The notes under the pieces are model-generated. The model was not told the origin of the DNA, made no database searches, and saw only the letters and a program-made list of their open reading frames with translations. A stretch of 64,000 nt of DNA from Reyranella sp. (GTDB taxonomy: Bacteria; Pseudomonadota; Alphaproteobacteria; Reyranellales; Reyranellaceae), in contig NZ_JAUSBN010000056.1 of NCBI RefSeq assembly GCF_030651995.1, positions 1-64,000 of the forward strand, given 5' to 3'. The position numbers were made by a program, and so were the translations under genes. Below, piece by piece: positions 34,183 through 43,287 of the stretch. The first letter of the stretch is position 1, and every line of letters starts with the position of its first letter.

Positions 34183-34665
34183 ATGACATCAGAAACGCGT
34201 CGCGCATGGCCGGGGCGCAAAGTGCTCAACCGGACGGCGGTCCTGTGCATCATCGGCCTGGTGCCGACCGCGAGTCTGGCCCAGATGCCCGACCCGCAGA
34301 TTCTCGGCGTACAGAGCGGCTGCTTCATCCGAGGCGACCAAGCCTACAACGTGCTCGTCAAGGTGGGGCCCAACGTTGGCCACTATCGCTTCATCTTCAG
34401 CGAAGCCACGACCCAGCAGGTCGCGCAGGATCGAACGCTCGGCCTGATCCATCCGAACACCGAGGTTCCGTTCCGCCTGGCCAACGCCGGCAACTATCGC
34501 CTCATCGTCAAGTGGGCACCGCAGATATCGAACCAGTCGTCGGCGATGGCGGGCTCACTCATCGCGGTCAAGCCGGTCGTCACCATGATGGTCAACGGAC
34601 AGCAGACCTGCCGCGAAGCATCGCCGCTGGGACAGCCCGGCGGGCCCCGCCCGACGCCACGCTGA
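34183..34665 (+). CDS. Secreted protein of unknown function
   Basis: A 160-residue protein with a signal peptide (ETRRAWPGRKVLNRTAVLCI then ..LVPTASLAQ, cleavage near residue 35). The mature part has two Cys (GVQSGCF and QQTCREA) that could form a disulfide and is otherwise beta-prone (HYRFIFSEAT, GNYRLIVKWAP). I do not recognise a family. I use the ATG at 34183, which has GGGGAA directly before it; a TTG at 34159 is in frame. It is last in the PqqD-kinase-peptide-GT2 run and may belong to it. Confidence 0.6.
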   Translation: MTSETRRAWPGRKVLNRTAVLCIIGLVPTASLAQMPDPQILGVQSGCFIRGDQAYNVLVKVGPNVGHYRFIFSEATTQQVAQDRTLGLIHPNTEVPFRLANAGNYRLIVKWAPQISNQSSAMAGSLIAVKPVVTMMVNGQQTCREASPLGQPGGPRPTPR

Positions 34666-34756
34666 GCGCGGCACCGTCCTCCGAAACGGGGGAGATGCCG
34701 AAAGCCGGAGGCGGGCCTAGAATGCGGTGAACAACCGTTTACCGAGGAAGCGCGCC

Positions 34757-36028
34757 ATGGATTTCAACATTCCCGCGGAGATCGCGGCCTATCTGGTCGA
34801 GCTCGACGAGTTCATCGAGCGCGAGATCCGGCCGCTGGAGCGCGAGAACGACAATATCCGCTTCTTCGACCATCGCCGCGAGCATGCGCGCACCGACTGG
34901 GACAATGACGGCCAGCCGCGGCACGAGTGGGAAGAGCTGCTGGCCGAGATGAAGCGTCGTGCCGACAAGGCCGGTCACCTGCGCTTCGGGCTCCCGAAGG
35001 CGCTGGGCGGCAAGGACGGTTCCAACCTCGCCATGGCGATCATCCGCGAGCATCTGGCGCACAAGGGGCTCGGCCTGCACAACGACCTGCAGAACGAGAG
35101 TTCGATCGTCGGCAACTTCCCGGTAGCCCTGCTGCTGCATCGCTTCGGCACGCAGGAGCAGAAGGACCGCTACATAGAGGGCATGTTCAAGGGCACCGAG
35201 CGCATCGGGTTCGGCCTCACCGAGCCGCTGCACGGGTCCGACGCCACCTTCATGGAGACCACGGCCGTCAAGCAGGGCTCCGACTGGGTGATCAACGGCA
35301 TGAAGCGGTTCAACACCGGCATGCATACCGCGACCGTCGACCTCGTCTTCGCGCGCACCTCCGGCAAGGCCGGCGACGCGCGCGGCATCTCGGCGTTCCT
35401 GGTGCCGGTGAAGAGCCCGGGCTTCAAGATCGAGTACATGTGGTGGACGTTCAACATGCCGTCCGACCATGCCGAGGTGTCGCTGAGCAACGTCACCGTG
35501 CCGGGCTCGACCATGCTGGGCGAGGAAGGCCGCGGCCTCGACGTGGCGCAGACCTTCGTGCACGAGAACCGCATCCGCCAGGCCGCCTCCAGCCTCGGCG
35601 CGGCGCAATACTGCATCGACCTGTCGGTGGCCTACGCCAAGAACCGCAAGGTGTTCGGCAAGGCGCTGGCGACCAACCAGGCGATCCAGTTCCCGCTGGC
35701 GGAGCTGCACACCGAGGCCGAAATGACGCGCGGCCTCGTGCGCAAGACGGCGTGGCATCTCGACCGCGAGCATCACATGAACGTCAGCGAATGGGTGGCG
35801 ATGTCGAACTACCGTGCCAACCGCCTGGTCTGCGATGCGGCCGACCGCGCCATGCAGGTCCATGGCGGCATCGGCTATTCGCGTCACACGCCGTTCGAGC
35901 ACATCTACCGCCACCACCGCCGCTACCGCATCACCGAGGGCTCTGAGGAGATCCAGATCCGCCGCGTCGCCGGCGCCCTGTTCGGCTTCTGGGGCGCGCA
36001 GAAGACGTCGACGGCGGCGAAGTCTTAA
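34757..36028 (+). CDS. Acyl-CoA dehydrogenase family protein
   Basis: A 423-residue FAD enzyme that oxidises an acyl-CoA at the alpha-beta carbons. FAD and substrate regions are GFGLTEPLHGSDAT, FNMPSDHAEVSLSNVTVPG and QVHGGIGYSRHTPFEHIYR. The C-terminal ITEGSEEIQIRRVAG holds the catalytic Glu in the position used by medium-chain and ACAD11-like enzymes. The ATG at 34757 follows GAGGAAG; a GTG at 34727 adds ten residues. The substrate is unknown; no other beta-oxidation gene is close. Confidence 0.93.
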   Translation: MDFNIPAEIAAYLVELDEFIEREIRPLERENDNIRFFDHRREHARTDWDNDGQPRHEWEELLAEMKRRADKAGHLRFGLPKALGGKDGSNLAMAIIREHLAHKGLGLHNDLQNESSIVGNFPVALLLHRFGTQEQKDRYIEGMFKGTERIGFGLTEPLHGSDATFMETTAVKQGSDWVINGMKRFNTGMHTATVDLVFARTSGKAGDARGISAFLVPVKSPGFKIEYMWWTFNMPSDHAEVSLSNVTVPGSTMLGEEGRGLDVAQTFVHENRIRQAASSLGAAQYCIDLSVAYAKNRKVFGKALATNQAIQFPLAELHTEAEMTRGLVRKTAWHLDREHHMNVSEWVAMSNYRANRLVCDAADRAMQVHGGIGYSRHTPFEHIYRHHRRYRITEGSEEIQIRRVAGALFGFWGAQKTSTAAKS

Positions 36029-36032
36029 ACCT

Positions 36033-36226
36033 CCTCTCCGCCACGACAGGCGCTGTAAACAGCGCCGGAGTGGGGGAGAGGAAGGGGCCCATTGCGCAGC
36101 AATGGGAAGGTGAGGTGGTGCCTGACGCAAGCGAGATTCATGTGTTGAGAGGACGAAGACCCACCTCACCTACCCCGCGCTTTGCGCGGGTCCCCTTCCT
36201 CTCCCCCCGCTGCGCGGGCGGAGAGG
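36033..36226. repeat. Inverted-repeat element before the DMT exporter gene
   Basis: CCTCTCCGCC at the left edge pairs with GGCGGAGAGG at the right, and GGGGAGAGGAAGGGGCCC and GGTGAGGTGGT inside pair with ACCCACCTCACC and CCCCTTCCTCTCCCC. A short stem, CCCGCGC-TTT-GCGCGGG, sits in the right arm. It occupies almost the whole gap and ends in GAGAGGA, the ribosome-binding site of the next gene. Confidence 0.7.
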
Positions 36227-36230
36227 ACGT

Positions 36231-37160
36231 TTGAGTCGCGAGGTGGCTTCAACGTCATCGGGTCGCCGCTACACCGGCGACCTCATCATGTTCGGCACGG
36301 CCATGCTGATGGGATCGAGCTATCCCTTCGCCAAGGACGTGCTGCAGGTCATGAGCCCGCTGCTCTACAGCGGCTCGCGCTATCTGGTCGCCAGCCTCTT
36401 CCTGTTCGCCGCCATGGCCCTGTTGCGCCGGCCGCTCGGGCTGGCGCAGCGCGACTGGCTGCCGCTGTTCCTGCTGTCGCTGATCGGCGTCACCCTGTTC
36501 CAGGCCTGCTGGGGCCTCGCCATGACACGCACGGCGCCGAGCGTTGGCTCGATCGTCATGACCACCACCACCGCCTTTTCGGCGATCCTCGCCTGGTTCG
36601 GCGGGCGCCGGCTGCCGGCGCTGGGCTGGGCCGGCATCGGGCTCGCCTTCGCGGGCGTCGTGCTGGTGGTGAACAACAGCCTGACGGCGGTCACGCTGTC
36701 GTTCGGCAGCCTCGACGGCACCCTGCTCTGGATGCTCGCGGCCTTCGCCTGGGCCCTCTATGTCGAGCGCTGCGCCCCCTACAATCAGCGCCTCGGGGCG
36801 CTGCCGGTGATGGCCTGGACGACCCTGTTCGGCTCCCTGGTCCTGGTGCCGATCGCCCTCCTCTTCGAATCGCTGGACGAATTCGCCCGGCTCGACGACC
36901 GGCTGCTGGGCTTCTGGCTCTACACCGCCATCTTTCCGGTGGGCGTCGCCTTCCTCGGGCTGACGGCCGGGCTCGACCGGCTGGGGGTCAGCCGGGTCAT
37001 GGTCTACATGTACCTGATCCCGATTGCCGGCGTCGGCCTGTCGGCCGCCTTCTTCGGCGATCCGCTGACCGCGGCCCGCGTGCTGGGCGGGCTGGTCGTG
37101 CTGGCCGGCGTCATTCTGACGCGTGTGGCGCTCGACCGGGCCGCCCGCGTTCCTGTATGA
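36231..37160 (+). CDS. DMT superfamily transporter (EamA domain)
   Basis: A 309-residue inner-membrane protein with ten predicted helices arranged as two EamA repeats (first from [20 protein letters not shown], second from [17 protein letters not shown]). EamA proteins export small metabolites, often amino acids; the cargo is not shown. TTG at 36231 follows GAGAGGA and is preferred to a GTG at 36243. Its stop overlaps the hisB start (ATGA), linking an exporter to histidine genes. Confidence 0.85.
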   Translation: MSREVASTSSGRRYTGDLIMFGTAMLMGSSYPFAKDVLQVMSPLLYSGSRYLVASLFLFAAMALLRRPLGLAQRDWLPLFLLSLIGVTLFQACWGLAMTRTAPSVGSIVMTTTTAFSAILAWFGGRRLPALGWAGIGLAFAGVVLVVNNSLTAVTLSFGSLDGTLLWMLAAFAWALYVERCAPYNQRLGALPVMAWTTLFGSLVLVPIALLFESLDEFARLDDRLLGFWLYTAIFPVGVAFLGLTAGLDRLGVSRVMVYMYLIPIAGVGLSAAFFGDPLTAARVLGGLVVLAGVILTRVALDRAARVPV

Positions 37161-37798
37161 ACCTCCCCATGGCCACGACCACCATCCCCTTGAAGACGCC
37201 CGGCAGCGGCGGACGCCGCGCGTCCGTGGACCGCGCGACCAAGGAAACCCGCATTTCCGCCGCCATCAACCTGGACGGCACCGGTGTCTACGACATCAAG
37301 ACCGGGATCGGCTTCCTCGACCACATGCTCGAGCAGCTCTCGCGCCACAGTTTGATCGACATCACCTTGCGCGCCGAGGGCGACCTGCACATCGACTACC
37401 ACCACACGACGGAAGACACCGGCATCGTGCTGGGCGAGTGCCTGTCGAAGGCGCTGGGCGACCGCAAGGGCATCCGCCGCTATGGCAGCGCCACCATCCC
37501 GATGGACGAGACGCTGACCGAGGTCGCGCTCGACGTGTCGAACCGGCCGTACCTGATCTGGAAGGTGAATTTCACCCGGGACAAGCTCGGCACGATGGAC
37601 ACCGAGCTGTTCAAGGAATGGTTCCAGGCCTTCGCCCAGCTGGGCGGCCTGACCCTGCACGTGTGGAACCATTACGGCGAGAACAACCACCACATCGTCG
37701 AGACCTGCTTCAAGGGCATCGCCCGGGCGTTGCGCGTCGCGGTCGAGATCGACCCGCGCCAGACGACGGCCGTGCCCAGCACCAAGGGCGTGCTCTAG
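37157..37798 (+). CDS. hisB: Imidazoleglycerol-phosphate dehydratase
   Basis: Dehydrates imidazoleglycerol phosphate in histidine synthesis. The 213-residue monofunctional enzyme shows the paired metal motifs [27 protein letters not shown] and [13 protein letters not shown]. The first ATG overlaps the DMT gene by four bases and is consistent with coupling; an ATG at 37169 is an alternative. hisH follows 22 bases on, but hisA, hisF and hisE, the usual next genes, are not in the window. Confidence 0.97.
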   Translation: MNLPMATTTIPLKTPGSGGRRASVDRATKETRISAAINLDGTGVYDIKTGIGFLDHMLEQLSRHSLIDITLRAEGDLHIDYHHTTEDTGIVLGECLSKALGDRKGIRRYGSATIPMDETLTEVALDVSNRPYLIWKVNFTRDKLGTMDTELFKEWFQAFAQLGGLTLHVWNHYGENNHHIVETCFKGIARALRVAVEIDPRQTTAVPSTKGVL

Positions 37799-37820
37799 GC
37801 TTCAACATGACCGTTGCCCC

Positions 37821-38462
37821 ATGACTGTTGCCATCGTCGACTACGGGTCGGGCAACCTGCGATCCGCCGCCAAGGCCTTCGAGCGCGCCGCGCGCGAGGC
37901 CGGCACGCATGAGCGCGTGCTGGTGACGTCGTCGCCCGCCGAGGTCGCCGCCGCCGACCGCATCGTGCTGCCGGGCGTCGGCGCTTTCGCCGACTGCCGC
38001 GCCGGTCTCTACGCCGTGCCGGGCATGGTCGACACGCTGCAGCGCGAGGTCATCGAGCGCGGCAAGCCGTTCCTCGGCATCTGCGTCGGCATGCAGCTGA
38101 TGGCCACGCGCGGCGTCGAGTACGGCATCCATGCCGGGCTGGACTGGATCGCGGGCGACGTGGTGCGCATCGAACCCGGCAAGGACCATCTCAAGATCCC
38201 GCACATGGGCTGGAACGAGCTGACGGATCTCAAGCCGCATGCCCTGCTCGAGGGCATCGCGCCGCGCGCCCATGCCTATTTCGTGCATTCCTACCAGCTC
38301 GCCGCCAGCAAGCCCGAGACGGTGCTGGCCCTGACCGACTATGGTGGACCGGTCACCGCGATCGTCGGTCGCGACAATCTCGCGGGCACGCAGTTCCATC
38401 CCGAGAAGAGCCAGGCGACCGGACTTCGGCTGATCGCCAACTTCCTGCGCTGGAAGCCCTGA
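37821..38462 (+). CDS. hisH: Imidazole glycerol phosphate synthase glutaminase subunit
   Basis: Releases ammonia from glutamine for HisF. The 213-residue class I amidotransferase has the oxyanion/nucleophile loop GICVGMQLM with Cys88 and the triad His193/Glu195 in GTQFHPEKS, plus DYGSGNL at the start. It lies between hisB and a DUF4239 gene, not next to hisA/hisF as is common; HisF must be encoded elsewhere. Confidence 0.97.
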   Translation: MTVAIVDYGSGNLRSAAKAFERAAREAGTHERVLVTSSPAEVAAADRIVLPGVGAFADCRAGLYAVPGMVDTLQREVIERGKPFLGICVGMQLMATRGVEYGIHAGLDWIAGDVVRIEPGKDHLKIPHMGWNELTDLKPHALLEGIAPRAHAYFVHSYQLAASKPETVLALTDYGGPVTAIVGRDNLAGTQFHPEKSQATGLRLIANFLRWKP

Positions 38463-38487
38463 CCCCCCGACCGCGAGCGATCGAACC

Positions 38488-39312
38488 ATGTCCCTCGGCC
38501 CCTTCGACACCTTGTTCGTGTCCCTCAACGGACTGGCCAGCGGCAATCTCCACCTCGCCGGACTCTTCGTCCTGCTGCTTCTCCTGGTGGCACTCGAAGT
38601 CGGCGTCCAGCTCGGCAAGTTCATCGCGCGCCTTCACCCGCCGACCGACGGCCAGAAATCATCGGTCAACTTCGCGACCGCCGGCGTGATGGGCTTGCTG
38701 GCCTTCCTGCTGGGCGTCTCCCTCTCCATGGCCTCGGACCGTTACCAGCAGCGCCGCGACTCCGTCCTGGCCGAAGCCAACGCCATAGGAACGGCCTGGC
38801 TGCGCGCGGCGGTGGCAACCGGGGCGGAGGGCGAGGCGATGCAGCGCCTGCTGCGCGACTATACCGAGACACGCATCGCCTTGGTCCGTGGCAGTTCCGA
38901 CCCGGCCGAGACCGACCGGCTCAACCAGCGGAGCAACAGCCTTCAGAACGAACTCTGGCAGCTGGCGCGCACGGTCGCCGAGCGCTCGCCGACGCCGATC
39001 TCGGGCCTGCTGCTCTCCTCGCTCAACGAGATGATCGACCTGTCGCTCACCAACCGGCGCAACTTCACCAGCCATGTGCCGCCCTACGTCCTGCGGCTCC
39101 TGTTGACCGTCTCGCTTTTCGCCGTGGGCGCCGTGGGTTACGGGTTTGGCTTGGTCAACAGCCGCCAACCGGGGCTCTCCGTGCTGCTGCTCGGCGTCTG
39201 GACGCTCGCCATCGTGCTGATCATCGACATCGACCGGCCGCAGAGCGGCCAGGTCCGCATAGATCCCGCCCCGCTCGTCTGGACGCTTCAGGGATTCGGG
39301 CCGCCGAAGTGA
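38488..39312 (+). CDS. DUF4239 family membrane protein (bestrophin-like)
   Basis: A 274-residue protein with a predicted N-terminal helix (LAGLFVLLLLLVALEVG), a second near 68-85 (GVMGLLAFLLGVSLSMA) and a pair near 190-245 (LLLTVSLFAVGAVGYGFG, VLLLGVWTLAIVLIIDI). The soluble middle has QQRRDSVLAEANAIGTAWLRAA, which marks the DUF4239 family. Its relation to bestrophin anion channels is by fold prediction only; function is unknown. It starts 25 bases after hisH but shows no functional tie to histidine synthesis. Confidence 0.8.
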   Translation: MSLGPFDTLFVSLNGLASGNLHLAGLFVLLLLLVALEVGVQLGKFIARLHPPTDGQKSSVNFATAGVMGLLAFLLGVSLSMASDRYQQRRDSVLAEANAIGTAWLRAAVATGAEGEAMQRLLRDYTETRIALVRGSSDPAETDRLNQRSNSLQNELWQLARTVAERSPTPISGLLLSSLNEMIDLSLTNRRNFTSHVPPYVLRLLLTVSLFAVGAVGYGFGLVNSRQPGLSVLLLGVWTLAIVLIIDIDRPQSGQVRIDPAPLVWTLQGFGPPK

Positions 39313-39560
39313 CCACGGCCCGCTGATCCGCTCCGGAACGTCCCGAGGACCCTTCTGTCGTGCAGCGCTCGAGGCCGGCGACGAGGAGACGAGCCGAAGG
39401 GGCGGGCCTGCCTGCCGGGCTTTGCGGACAATCGCGCCTGCGGCGGGTTCGAACGGTCAGATCGATGCCTGGAGCGCGGCTTGCCAGGCGACGCGCTCCT
39501 GACATCGCGTGACCGATACGGCTTCCGCAACATCGACTGCATCACGCCGAACATCAAACT
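39313..39560. other. Intergenic region, no supported feature
   Basis: These 248 bases separate the ends of the DUF4239 gene and pqiA (convergent). I see no palindrome of the types found elsewhere, no coding sequence with family support and no clear terminator. Confidence 0.5.
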
Positions 39561-40925
39561 TCAACCCGCAGTGATCGCCGTCGCGTTACTGGTGCGACTC
39601 GCCGCCGACGGCCGCCCCTGCCGGTGAGGATTGCGGGCCGCGGCGTCCCACATGAGACGGGGATCGAAGGCTTCGGCGGCAAAGATCGTGACGATGACCA
39701 CGGCACAGAAGGCGAGCGCGCCCATGCCGGGGTCGATGGTCACCGCGCGACCGAACTGCACGAGCGCCCCCAGCAACGACTCCATGAAGATGTCGACCAT
39801 CGACCAGCGGCCGATCCAGGCCACGATGAAGTAGAGACGCGTGCGCTGGCGCAGGAACACGCCGGCCGTCTCGGCCGTGGCGGGCAACGACGTCACCGAG
39901 ATCATGCCGAGCAGGCCGATGAGCTTGAACAGCGGCACCAGCACGCTGGCGAAGAAAACCAGCAACGCCAGCGGATACATCTTGGACGAGACCAGCTCTT
40001 CGACGCCGCCCATGATGGTGCTGGGCGCGCCGGAGCCCAGCTGAATCACCGTCAGCACCGGATAGACGTTGGCGGGGATGTACAGGATGGCGCCGGCGAG
40101 CGCGAGCGCCAGCGTCCGGTTGAGACTGTCGGGCTTGCGTTCGTGGACCCGCGCACCGCAGCGCGGGCAACGCCCGTCATGCTCGGCCGGAACGCAGACG
40201 AGCTTGCACTCCTCGCAGCCGGCGGCACCCTGCCTGTACTCCAGCGGCGCGGCCGGCGGCATCGGCGCATGGGTCTGGCCGCGTCGCTCGATCTCCTCCC
40301 AGACCGCCTGCGGATCCAGAGACAGCTCGGCCCAGACGATCACCACGGTGAGGATCGCCAGCGCATAGACCGCTGGTCCGAGCTGGATCGTCACGAGGTC
40401 GCCCAGCTTGGTGTAGGCCACGAACACGCCCAGCAGCAGCACCTCGAGCATCGCCCAGGTCCCCATGCGTCGAGCGATGAGGAAGACGCCGCGCAGGTTG
40501 GGCGGCAGGGTCCGCATGCGCAGGCCGATCAGCACGTAGAGCGTGCCGGCGAACTTGATGAGCGGTGCGAACGCCGTGGTGAAGGCGACGGCGATGGCCA
40601 GGGGCCACAGTCCGTGCCGCACCAGCTCCGCGGGGCCTGAGAGGATCGTGGTCTCGTGCACGATGCCGGCGGTCGAGACCTTCATCAGCATCGCAAGCCA
40701 CAGGATGGCGAACAGCACCAGCGAGGCGAAGGTGAGGGCGAGGCAACGGCCGGTCGGGTCGGCGCGCGTCGATCGCAGCCGCGTGCCGCAGCGCTCGCAG
40801 TCGGAGCCCATGTTGGCCGCCATCGCAGGTACGATCTGGAACAGCCCGCAGCCGTGGCATTCGCGCAGCTGCGGCGCCGTCACCAGGGGACCCGGGTCGC
40901 GTGGGACGGCGAAGGCCCGCAGCAT
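39561..40925 (-). CDS. pqiA: Paraquat-inducible protein A (two PqiA domains)
   Basis: A 454-residue inner-membrane protein with two repeats, each made of a Cys4 zinc ribbon (CHGCGL with CERCGTRL, and CEECKLV with CPRCGARV) followed by four helices. PqiA works with the PqiB MCE protein in lipid transport across the periplasm. The ATG at 40925 lies 4 bases after the pqiC stop. In E. coli pqiA comes first; here it comes last in pqiB-pqiC-pqiA. Confidence 0.93.
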   Translation of the reverse strand: MLRAFAVPRDPGPLVTAPQLRECHGCGLFQIVPAMAANMGSDCERCGTRLRSTRADPTGRCLALTFASLVLFAILWLAMLMKVSTAGIVHETTILSGPAELVRHGLWPLAIAVAFTTAFAPLIKFAGTLYVLIGLRMRTLPPNLRGVFLIARRMGTWAMLEVLLLGVFVAYTKLGDLVTIQLGPAVYALAILTVVIVWAELSLDPQAVWEEIERRGQTHAPMPPAAPLEYRQGAAGCEECKLVCVPAEHDGRCPRCGARVHERKPDSLNRTLALALAGAILYIPANVYPVLTVIQLGSGAPSTIMGGVEELVSSKMYPLALLVFFASVLVPLFKLIGLLGMISVTSLPATAETAGVFLRQRTRLYFIVAWIGRWSMVDIFMESLLGALVQFGRAVTIDPGMGALAFCAVVIVTIFAAEAFDPRLMWDAAARNPHRQGRPSAASRTSNATAITAG

Positions 40926-40929
40926 GGCG

Positions 40930-41520
40930 CTACTGAAGCAGCGTCGCGATGCCGTCCGACAGCTCGCCGAGCGCATCGCTCATGGCGGCGACATGGCCCG
41001 GCGTGTCTGCCGTCGGTACGGGCTTCGAGATCGAGAAGTTGCGTGAGGCCGTTCTTGTCGGCCGGTTGAACTGGATGGCGACCTGCGCCAGCAGGATGAC
41101 GGTACCGGCCTTGTCGGCGTCGAAGCGCTGGAAGTCGATGCCGACCGTAGCGTAGGGATCCATCGTGATCGAACCGGACTCGCTGTAGACTTGGCTGGCG
41201 GGCAAACGCTGCGAGAGTTCCAGCACGATGGTCCGTCCCAGCATCCCGCCGAGCGGTTCGCCCCACCAGGCGTTCGCTCGGACGTCGAGCTTCAGGTCGT
41301 CCGTCGAGCGGACGATCTCCTTGCGGTCGAGATAGCCCGGCAGGCCGACGTCGCGGACCTGCACGATCCGTGGTCCGCGCGTCAGCACCGGACCCGGCCG
41401 CACCGCGAGCGTGTAGAGCACGGGTTCCGGCGAGGAACCGCAGGCCTGGAGCGCCGGGGACGCGAGGACCGGAAGGGCGAGGAGGCCGAACTGGCGGCGG
41501 CCGAGGCGAGTGCTGGTCAT
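40930..41520 (-). CDS. pqiC: PqiC-type auxiliary lipoprotein (ABC-type transport auxiliary)
   Basis: A 196-residue outer-membrane lipoprotein. The start has both a twin-Arg pattern (GRRQFGLLALPVLASPALQ) and a lipobox LQAC. The mature part carries the PqiC/ABC_trans_aux marks YTLAVRPGPV, VQVRDVGLPGYLDRKEIV and NAWWGEPLGGMLGR. PqiC forms the outer-membrane base that receives the PqiB tube. It overlaps pqiB by four bases and is followed by pqiA. Confidence 0.88.
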   Translation of the reverse strand: MTSTRLGRRQFGLLALPVLASPALQACGSSPEPVLYTLAVRPGPVLTRGPRIVQVRDVGLPGYLDRKEIVRSTDDLKLDVRANAWWGEPLGGMLGRTIVLELSQRLPASQVYSESGSITMDPYATVGIDFQRFDADKAGTVILLAQVAIQFNRPTRTASRNFSISKPVPTADTPGHVAAMSDALGELSDGIATLLQ

Positions 41521-43253
41521 TCCTTGCCCGTGCTGGTGCGGCCCTTGATCAGGGCCTCGGGTTGACGCGACAGAAGATCGGCCAGGGCTCGGATCGAGCG
41601 CGCGGCGTCGGTGAGCTGCGGCAGCAGGCGATCGAGCTCGCGGTTAAACTTCGATGTGTCGCCGTAGCCCTTCTCGACGGAACCGATCAGGCGATTGGCC
41701 TTGGTGACGGCGTCCTGGAACTGCGCGGCGATCGCGGGCAGGCGCTTGAGCGCCGGCGTCCCGTCGACGTCGAGCTTTCGGGCGATGTCCTGCACGTCGA
41801 TCATGGCCTTCTCCAGCGCAGCCAGGGTCGCCTTGATCTGCGGTCCGTTGACCGTCTGGTCGATGCCGGTGGCGGCGCTGACCAGGCTGTTGCCGATCTT
41901 GTCGAAGTCGATGCGGTTGATCTTGCTCAACAGTTCGCTGGCCGACGCCGTGATGCTGTCGAAGCCGCCGACTTCCGCGGCCGGAATGACATAGTGGCCG
42001 CCTTCCTGTGTCAGCTCGCCCCCTGTGGCGCCGGGCACGACCTCCAGCGATATGATCTTCTGCGGACTGATCAGACTCGGCGCCTGCAACGTGGCGCGCA
42101 GGCCGCGCTTGATCATCTCCTCGGCGACGTTGATGGGCTCCATCCCCTGCGCCTTTGCAAGGTTGCTGACCCTGCCGGCCTCGACCCGATAGTGGACCGG
42201 GGCGACGACGCGGTCGGTCTTCGGATCGTAGACCAGCCCGACGCTCGTCACCTCGCCGATCTTCAAGCCGTGGAACCTGACTTCGGCGCCTTCGGTCACG
42301 CCGGCGACCGAGCCCGGAAAATAGGAGATCAGCTTGATCTGCTGGCCGAATCCCGCCGACTTGGCTTCCTCGATGTTGGCGTAGAGCTTGAAGCGCTGGC
42401 CGGGCGGGCTGACCGGCGCCGTCGAATCGTGCGCCGTATCGAAGGCGATGCCACCCAGCAGGATGGCACGCAGCGATTCCATCTCGATGTTGATGCCGTT
42501 CGCGCCGAGCGAGATCGACAGGCCCGAGGCGTTCCAGAAGTTGGAGTCGTTGCGCACGTAGCGGTCGTAGGGCGCGCGCACGAAGGCATGGATGGCGACT
42601 CGGCTGGCGAGATCGTGCAGATCCCAACCCAGCACGGTGCCGACCTCGATGTCGCGGAAGAAGATCGGGGCGCCGAGGCTGATCGAGCCCAGCCGACGCG
42701 AATCGAGCCGGAACGTGGTGCCCTTCACCGAGGCCTGCAGGATCGGCGGATCCTCCTGGCCCACGAAATCGCGCTTGGCGACGCCCGGTTCGGAGGACGG
42801 ACGCATGCCGATATAGGAGCCGGACAGGATGGTCTCGAGACCGGAGATGTTGCCGGCAAAGAGCTGCGGCTTCACCACCCAGAAGATCGTCTTGTCGGTG
42901 AGCAGCGACTCGGCTTCCTTCACCGTCTCGATCGTCACCAGCACCTTCGACAGGTCGGGCGGGATTGTGATGGTTTTCACCGTCCCCATGACGACATTGC
43001 GGTACTTGAGCTGGGACTGACCGGCCGTGAGGCCGGCGGCCGTGTCGAAGGACACGGTGATCACGGGACCGCGCTTGGAGAAGGCGTCCCAGGCCAGCCA
43101 GCCGGCAATCAGCGCGGTCACGATGGGCACGAGCCAGACCAGCGGGAAACGGCGGCGGCGCCGAACCGAAGCCGCCCCCACGGCACTTCGCGCGCCGGGA
43201 CTATCCGAGGCTGGGGTCCCGGAGGCGGATCCGGGCGGGGCTTGCTCGTTCAT
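41517..43253 (-). CDS. pqiB: PqiB MCE-domain lipid transport protein
   Basis: A 578-residue inner-membrane anchored protein: an N-terminal cytoplasmic stretch, one helix (about 37-57, FPLVWLVPIVTALIAGWLA), then several MCE domains (about 65-160, 180-280 and 295-400, each with GLKIGEVTS-like or DIEVGTVLG-like turns) and a C-terminal coiled-coil region (about 440-560). PqiB hexamers make a tube across the periplasm for lipids. It starts 34 bases after ftsK and heads the pqiBCA set. Confidence 0.94.
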   Translation of the reverse strand: MNEQAPPGSASGTPASDSPGARSAVGAASVRRRRRFPLVWLVPIVTALIAGWLAWDAFSKRGPVITVSFDTAAGLTAGQSQLKYRNVVMGTVKTITIPPDLSKVLVTIETVKEAESLLTDKTIFWVVKPQLFAGNISGLETILSGSYIGMRPSSEPGVAKRDFVGQEDPPILQASVKGTTFRLDSRRLGSISLGAPIFFRDIEVGTVLGWDLHDLASRVAIHAFVRAPYDRYVRNDSNFWNASGLSISLGANGINIEMESLRAILLGGIAFDTAHDSTAPVSPPGQRFKLYANIEEAKSAGFGQQIKLISYFPGSVAGVTEGAEVRFHGLKIGEVTSVGLVYDPKTDRVVAPVHYRVEAGRVSNLAKAQGMEPINVAEEMIKRGLRATLQAPSLISPQKIISLEVVPGATGGELTQEGGHYVIPAAEVGGFDSITASASELLSKINRIDFDKIGNSLVSAATGIDQTVNGPQIKATLAALEKAMIDVQDIARKLDVDGTPALKRLPAIAAQFQDAVTKANRLIGSVEKGYGDTSKFNRELDRLLPQLTDAARSIRALADLLSRQPEALIKGRTSTGKE

Positions 43254-43287
43254 CGTACCTCGTTCGCCCCTCAGTCAGACGGGACGC

